A DNA stretch of 64,000 nt, taken from positions 62,001 to 126,000 of the forward strand of contig JAMZAV010000917.1 in assembly GCA_024449915.1 (NCBI GenBank), read 5' to 3'. Origin of the DNA: Sweltsa coloradensis. Lineage: Eukaryota > Arthropoda > Insecta > Plecoptera > Chloroperlidae. The notes under the pieces are model-generated. The model did not search any database. It saw only the letters and a program-made list of their open reading frames with translations, and had not been told where the DNA came from. This document shows positions 57,273-64,000 of the stretch, in pieces (position 1 is the stretch's first letter; each line of letters starts with the position of its first letter). The position numbers and the translations under genes were made by a program.

Positions 57273-60200
57273 ATACTGCATGAGTTGCTGTCAGACGAGT
57301 CTGGGACCCTACGTGGACACTGACTGCATGCACCTGGCTAAGTGAATACTGCATCATGAGTCTGGGAAAAAATGATGTGTTACTATTTCTATGTATTTGA
57401 GCAATCAGTCTCCCACATCAAATTGCTTTCAATGGTTCAAGAAAAACCTAAGATCGATAAAACGATCGAGTTCGATTTTGGGGCTTGAAATGAATTATTC
57501 TCGACATATTAATTAATTTTAATATAAATGTTGTAGAGAAATAAAATAACATGACGCGCATTCGTATTTATTGAGGTAATCGAAACAAGCCAAACAAAAA
57601 CTAAAACTATCCTAGGTCCAATGAATGGTTTTCTGAAACGAGTCTCCTCCAGAAACTCCTACCCTGAACACATTCCAGGCTTCCCTACAGTAGGCGTGCA
57701 CCCTTGAATGACAAACATGTCTCATGTCTGCCCATCTCTTGTCGGCGACGACGCCTTCTGTCTTGTCGGTCAGTCCGCACGGCGCCACCAGTAACGACGT
57801 CTTAGTTATACACAGGAACCAAGTCAACGGAGCGGAACTCTGAATGACATGGACTCACTACAGGTGCAGTTATAATCACGGTCGCCTCCATTCACTCGGT
57901 CGGCGTCGTCGCGTCTTGGACGTTTGTAAACCTTCCATGGTCGCGCCCGGCAGAGCGAGGATAAAGACTTCCACCATCTACGACACAGACGTAGGATGGA
58001 CGGGAGAACTAATAACCCAGAGAACTAGAGCTTAGTCTGGTCGAGATCGAAGTCGATTCGATAGCGATAGAAATCAATGTGTTCACTCAATTCTAAACTA
58101 AAATGGAGAATTTGATTACTCAAATGGTTATCGAAGTTGAATTGACTTCGATATCGATAGAAATCAAGGTGTAAACTCAATTCTAAACCAAAATCGAGGA
58201 TTTGATTATTAAAATGTTATTATTTCTCAATGATTGACAAAGGTCAACCCTGTCGGTGCCGACGCCATCGAAGCGCGAGCAATAGCACAATTGTTTGAAC
58301 AGCCTATTGTTTTTGATGAATATAAAATATATTTGTTGATTTATTATGAGGGCATAATAAGGCAAGCGGAAGATTTAAACAAATCCACAGGTCCTATACA
58401 TGCATTCATCTCACCGGCAAGCACCCGTCAAAATACTCAAAATAAGTACGATTTTAACATTTTGTGGTCATGGGTTATTCGTCCCTGATGTACGGGGGCT
58501 ACTTAGCTTGCTTGGTGTAGCAAAGCACTTGGCAAGGAAGAACCTCTCTGGATTATAGAACTCCGTCCAAGTTTACTCTAGAGGCGAGAACTTGGCAGCA
58601 AGTAATCTCTAAGTCAAAGTAATGTTCGATAAAGTTCAGTGTTGCCAATATAACTCGGCGGGGTCCGTGCGGTTGGTATGCAAATATCCCCATCAGTGCG
58701 AACATGGCTTTGCAATTAGAAAGGGTTGCCGCTGTGAGCCTAACTCAATTAGCAGACGGGAATAAACCGGGACGCGTAAATCAGGGTTATGAGGGGGGGT
58801 TGTTATCATCGCAATAGACCCTGAGTATCTGTGACCCCTGCCCCTTGACCCCTCGGTCACCACACTAATGTGGAGGTGTTTATTCATCATTTGTTGGTGG
58901 AATTAAAAACTCGGGAGGTTGTTCGTGGACAGGTTTTCCCAATTAGAAATTATTTAGGGGGAGGAAATCAGGGGTTTCTCAATTAATCGTCGTTGTTGTC
59001 TGTGTCGTCGTCGTAATGAGAGGTCACCGACGAAGACTGCCAGAGCTCGCCTCTAGTTTCGGGGAGTAAAATTGGCCTAATTACTATCTGATGTTAGCGA
59101 GATGGACTTTTTCTCTTTCCTCGCCTTTACGATTATCGTAGCCAAGCTCTGGGCTAAAGTCTACCCCGGGCTTAGACCACAAGGACCAGCTTAAGCTCTC
59201 CGCGACCATCTCTCAGACAGGGGAGTAGATAGAACCTTCCAAAGAAGCGTCACGGTCCGATGACGCCGAGAGCAAACAATGAAGTCACCGCCTGGTAGAT
59301 TATAAAGATATCATCGCAAGGCGGTGCTCGGCCTTCAGGGAGCTGCGGTGTCGAGACGGAGAGTGCTCAGAGGCACGTGGCCCACCCCTGCCGGCTCCAC
59401 ACATTGACAGGCTTCTCATATACCTATATGGTTCAGTGAAGATCATAGACCTATCTCGGCAGGTTATGTGATTACTTCTGGTTTGTTTTATTTGGTCAAG
59501 CGAGTCAACCATCAGGTCATAATGTGCCACTCTATAGCCTTGATAATGTGGGGAGGACAGACCCGTGCTGGACAGATCCAGCCACAGACAAGGGAAGGGA
59601 AGGGAGGGGGTAACATCAAACCAGTCTGCACCAACCAATGTCACCACCGTTGTCACAACAAATACTTAGAAGTCCACTACAACACTTCCATCAGTTGTGG
59701 GGACATCTCTAGCCTCTACCCGGCTCCTCCACCAAACAAGTTCTTTGGATGTGTTTTACCAACAACGGCCCCTAATTTAAAATACTGATCGCTCATTGGT
59801 CCGGCGATGCAACCAGCATCTGTATTCTCCCGATGGAGCCGCTACTGTCCTCATTTGTGAATCACTTTTATTTCCTGAATAGGATGATCCCAAACTAATT
59901 CAAAAATTAAATATTTAATAATATGAATAACGATCATCTAAACTCAACTTTCGAGCCACAACATGCAGATTTCCTAGTAAAAGTTATTTCTTATGCCACG
60001 CTGATAGACGTACACACCACATACAAACAAGTGAGTGTGTGTGGCTGCATGCACCAATGCATGGTGATGGTAGACAGACCATGCGTGTCCACTCACAGTA
60101 CGGATCCACTTCACACTTGTGTAGGTAGCCTCGGACAAGGTCACGGGAAGTGTAACCAACTTTACAAGTTCAAGTATTATTACAACAAAACAACAGCAAT

Positions 60201-60458
60201 GCGATATCATTAGAAATCTAGCTTTTCATTGATGGTACAAACTGTACCGAGTATAGACGAGACGATGCGAAGTTTGGATTTAGCTTTGCAATCACTTTGT
60301 TCCAATTATGAAATGAGTTATTTATATTTTATTTTAAATTTTTTAAACATTTTCTTGTAGGTGAGTAGGTCTATACATAACATAAATATACTTTTCTGGG
60401 TGTTTTCCTTTGAAGACGAGACAAGAAATAATTTGAGCCACCTTCTAGATCAGTTTAT
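57273..60458. other. Non-genic stretch, weak repeats
   Basis: Contains a two-copy tandem repeat of 90 bases at about 58040-58215 (CGATAG then AAATCAA shared) and a diverged family Y fragment near 58985-59075. Frames at 57612-58035 and 59300-59788 on both strands have no domain or splice support. Confidence 0.4.
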
Positions 60459-61035
60459 TGGATGAGCGAAGCGAAGACTTCAATTTCACCGACCCCCCAA
60501 AAAATTTAGCTCGGGTGTTTTTTTTTTTTTTTTTTTTTTCGTTTTTCCGTCTGTTTGTTCGCTCCCTACCGGGCAAACGGTTCATCCGATCTTGATGAAA
60601 ATTTGACAGGACCTTCGAAATCTCTGAACTTAGACTTGCTACGTTTTTGGGTACAATCGAAGAAATATTTCTTTATGAATATCGTACTTTTACGATTTTT
60701 TTTCGATTTTTAGTGCGATATTTCCGTGACATTTGGGCCGATTCTGACCAAACGGTGGGGCTACAACGTTCATATTTCACATGCACATTAAGGTAATGGT
60801 GATGTAATACATTTTGAAAGAAAAGTTGAAAAAGTTAGCCAGAATCCATAGGAATAAAGCTTTTAATATAGTTTTTTAGGGCAAATAAAACCAATTGACA
60901 AGAAACAAAAGAAACTTGACAACATTCCCCTACAATGCGTAGGCAGCAAAACAAAGCACTTGCAAAAGTTAAGATATCCCTCGCAAACTAAAACTTTAAA
61001 AAGCTCATCCATCAACGCGGCGGGACTTTAGCGTT
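60459..61035 (+). repeat. Dispersed repeat family X, copy 2
   Basis: Starts TTGGATGAGCGAAGCGAAGA, contains a T-run, CTACCGGGCAAACGG and CTTCGAAATCTCTGAACTTAG, and ends near CTCATCCATCAACGC. Collinear with 23444-24165, where extra sequence is present in the middle. Confidence 0.65.
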
Positions 61036-61235
61036 TTCCTAGTTATTTATAAGATATGAAGGTGTAAAGTTGTTGTTGCAATGGTTTGGTTTGTTCTGGC
61101 CAGATGCGTCTGTAGCTTGTTATAAAGTGATTTACACGGAAGTCCGACGAGCTCAAACAAGATCGAATTAAAAGATTCGGTAACAATAATCTGAGACCAG
61201 GAAAGTTCCGGCGCTTCCCAGGAACCCCGAGCAGC

Positions 61236-61372
61236 CGTGAGTGTGTGTGAGTGTGAGTGTGAGTGTGAGTGTGTGTGAGTGTGTGTGAGTGTGAGTGTGA
61301 GTGTGAGTGTGAGTGTGAGTGTGAGTGTGAGTGTGAGTGTGGTGAGTGTGAGTGAGTGTGAGTGTGAGTGAA
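61236..61372 (+). repeat. (GTGAGT)n hexanucleotide array
   Basis: About 22 units of GTGAGT or GTGTGAGT. The long TLTLTL and HTHTHT frames opposite are this repeat. GTGAGT equals the consensus 5' splice site on the plus strand. Confidence 0.95.
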
Positions 61373-64000
61373 TGTGGCCAGTCAGAGTTAATAGTACGAG
61401 TTGGTCGGTATTTGGTTTCATGGTTCACTTAATTGCCATATAATTCTAGACATGTGAGGATCCGAGAGGAAGCGGCCGTGGAGAATGTGGAGAGCTCTGG
61501 TGGAGCCAGCGAGGTCGCTAAACTCAAAATCTTGCTCGCTGAGTCTTACATGATTATTCACGAATCATATACCTCATTCAGGATTCAAACCTATGTTATG
61601 TAGACAGTCCAATATTAACAATCAAACTATTCCCTTTCGTTACATCTAGTTTGCTAAACATATTTCACTTCCGAAGTACCTTCCAAGAAAGTATACGGAT
61701 GCCGGATGAGGACAAAGAAAATGTTTGGGTGTAGTTAAGTTTAATTTTTTAAATTCTTATAATGATTTAATACATCAGGTTTTCGATAAACTTGGCTTTT
61801 AGCACTAAATGATAATTTCAACCATACCATGGCATACAGAACCGTCGAGAATAACGTTATGAATATGTTCAATTAAAATTTGCTCAATTCACTCTCTCAC
61901 AAAATATCATTTATCTGATGAATAACATCGTATTTGCGAACGTGACGGCGCCCCAACAGTGAGCCATTAAACCGCGGAGGCCTAGTCGGGCTAAGTCGCT
62001 CATAATGGCAAGTGACGTCACGAACCAAGATGAGATAATTAGAACACATTTGAAATTGTGACCCATATCCATGAATTATAAGAATTTAAAATAAAGCGAA
62101 ATAAATTAATGTAAAGCTGCAAGTTCTTCATTTGAGAGCAGATGGTGAACGTCAACGTATCAGGTGTAAGTAATAAATAATAATTATGAGGGGCGCAATT
62201 CCTTTGTGTGGAGGGGCAAACTGTCATAGCTATGTCAAACATAACTAGGCTATGTCGAATCTATAAAAAACATATATTCGTGGTGTATACTCACTCAGCA
62301 TGTCAGTAATTAGTAATTACTTTATTTCATAATGTTATTATTGGTAATGTGTTACTTGTTTTAACATGGGAAGTTTTTTCTTATCATTGTTATAGTATGA
62401 TTTCTCTTCGTACTTCTCTTGGTATTTTGTTTGGCTTCAATGAGAAGAAACCTCTAACGTCTCTCGAGCACTAGCATTGTGCCACACCACATCTGACGGT
62501 AACCAACAGATGGTCTAAACTTAAAGAATGAATATAGATCCCCAATCAGGCAGCAGATGGGATTATTATGATCCATGTATTGGACACGGAGGTCACCATA
62601 AGTCAGACCATGCACTATGCAGCGGTGTGGCTCAGTCTTAGTGTGCGAGGGTTGAGACCAGGGATAGCCGTAAACGTAGCATTTTCAGTGTTATTTAGCG
62701 TTTTATAGCATATTTTTTTGGCTACCTTCAAAAACTTGTGTATGAAGTTTTCTCACATTTTTATTTCGAAGTTATGTCATCAAATTTGAATAAATATAAA
62801 CTGAATTAAAATTTGTATAATAAACAAATTATAGATATTATGTCAAATTAAATTAAATAGATGTTACACAAACAAAACACACACAAAACGTTATTTTCAC
62901 GTACCTAGTTGACCAAACGATGCTATACGTGAAGTGAAATTTTCTACAAGAAAGAAGCATTTACTCATTTTACCCACCTCTATCAAGAGTGCACCTGCAT
63001 CTCTAGGACAAGACTACGCGGAGAGGCTATAGCTTCTCAGTACAGGTGACTGTCACAACCGACCAAGGTGATCGGGCTTCGAATCCCGCTCCAAAGCCAA
63101 GGTCCCTATACTACACAGTAAACAATACCCGACTCCGAGCATTCTTGTTCTTTTCCTTGACACCCAGTATCCACACTTCACTTCAATACTTGCATTCTTT
63201 GTCGCCAGCATCGACAACAAAGTGTTGATTGCCTCTTACCCAGTACACCTGCACTGAACTATACAGGACGGTTCAACAGATTATGTGATGTTACAAGCAT
63301 TATGCTTTTAAGCGGTTTGCTCCATTACAGTTTACATGATGGTAATGTTATTAACTTTATGAAGAAAAATATTATTATTATTTATCGGAATAAAGCTGCC
63401 CTATGACAGGGAAGTTAATGCAGGGCACGTGTGGGCCTCTATAGACTATTCTAGGGCGCAAATACAAGATACAAATACAGTTCAAAAACGGAGACCACAA
63501 TGACACACTTAAAGCGTTCATATAAAACATCCACTCAATCGACGGGCAAAACAAAACAATGCTGGGGACACAATCAATCTAAAATTTTCCAAAATTTTGA
63601 AAGTATAAGGCCAAATTTTGAAAAGTGTAACGTTTGAACGAACTTTTTGTTTACGAAAAAAGTTTGAAAGTTTACGGTTAAAAAGTGGAGAATATTGCAA
63701 ATACAGACAAAACTTTCCTCAATTTTTTTATAATAATGGGATTAAAACAATAAAATCTAAGTAGAGAGTTTTTACAATGCAAGGTACTTAGAGTTGACGA
63801 GTGTGACAGTCGGGTACAGAAGGTGGCTGGTTGGTTGTAGATCACGGCTGACACTGACATATGTAGCTCAGAGGAGCGGACGGGCTTTCACCTAGGAGGC
63901 TGTGGGTTCGAGACTATCACCTCATCGTGACAGAAAGTTTATAAAGTCATTGCTCTCTATTCCAAATACAACTGAGATACCTTGAAATCTACTCGTTGAT
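61373..64000. other. Non-genic stretch with tRNA-like fragments
   Basis: tRNA-like pieces lie near 62621-62665 (GTGTGGCTCAGTCTTAG as A box), 63070-63085 (GGCTTCGAATCCC) and 63861-63925 (ATGTAGCTCAGAGG and GTGGGTTCGAGAC). The flanks are AT-rich. No supported gene. Confidence 0.4.

Noticed and set aside
61047..61428. Frames with TLTLTL and HTHTHT repeats
   Set aside because: Translation of the GTGAGT array on the opposite strand.

Overview
The window looks like nuclear DNA from an intron-rich, repeat-rich invertebrate. An arthropod, probably an insect, fits best. The evidence is a spliced gene with GT-AG introns of up to 12 kb, tRNA-derived SINEs, a CR1-type LINE with PHD and SGNH-esterase regions in ORF1, many hAT-like and MITE elements, and long microsatellites. 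The species cannot be named from sequence alone. Most short open frames here are chance or repeat-derived.

The only confidently coding host gene is a transmembrane cytochrome b561 on the minus strand (28593-50030). Four shared exons carry TM1-TM5 and four candidate heme histidines. They can splice to either of two homologous terminal exons (31025-31175 or 28593-28743), each supplying TM6 and a different cytosolic tail. The 5' exon with the start codon was not found.

Left part (1-12.1 kb): a LINE tail, a diverged duplication of a block with a donor-like site (copy 1 also has an X-box-like motif), then four tandem units (about 4.95-10.65 kb). The units hold exon-like cassettes with canonical splice signals. 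A 15-residue start frame is kept in three of the four units, and in the last unit it joins in frame to an open exon. Two candidate downstream exons and a poly(A) signal follow. This may be an unrecognised plus-strand gene or its decayed copies.

Middle (12.1-21.8 kb): a stack of nested transposons. Two MITE-like elements with GGTACT ends (outer copy split, inner copy flanked by a perfect 8-bp duplication) enclose a small palindromic element, which is split by a full-length but broken CR1 LINE, which is itself interrupted by a 0.5-kb snap-back element. Two more MITEs with perfect 8-bp duplications flank the stack.

Right part (21.8-64 kb): the cytochrome b561 introns and flanking DNA. They hold two hAT-like elements with perfect 8-bp duplications, a second snap-back element with a 13-bp duplication, two SINE families, LINE tails seeding microsatellites, two adjacent 95-bp-period minisatellites, a three-copy dispersed repeat and a tRNA-like locus. 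No further protein gene could be supported.
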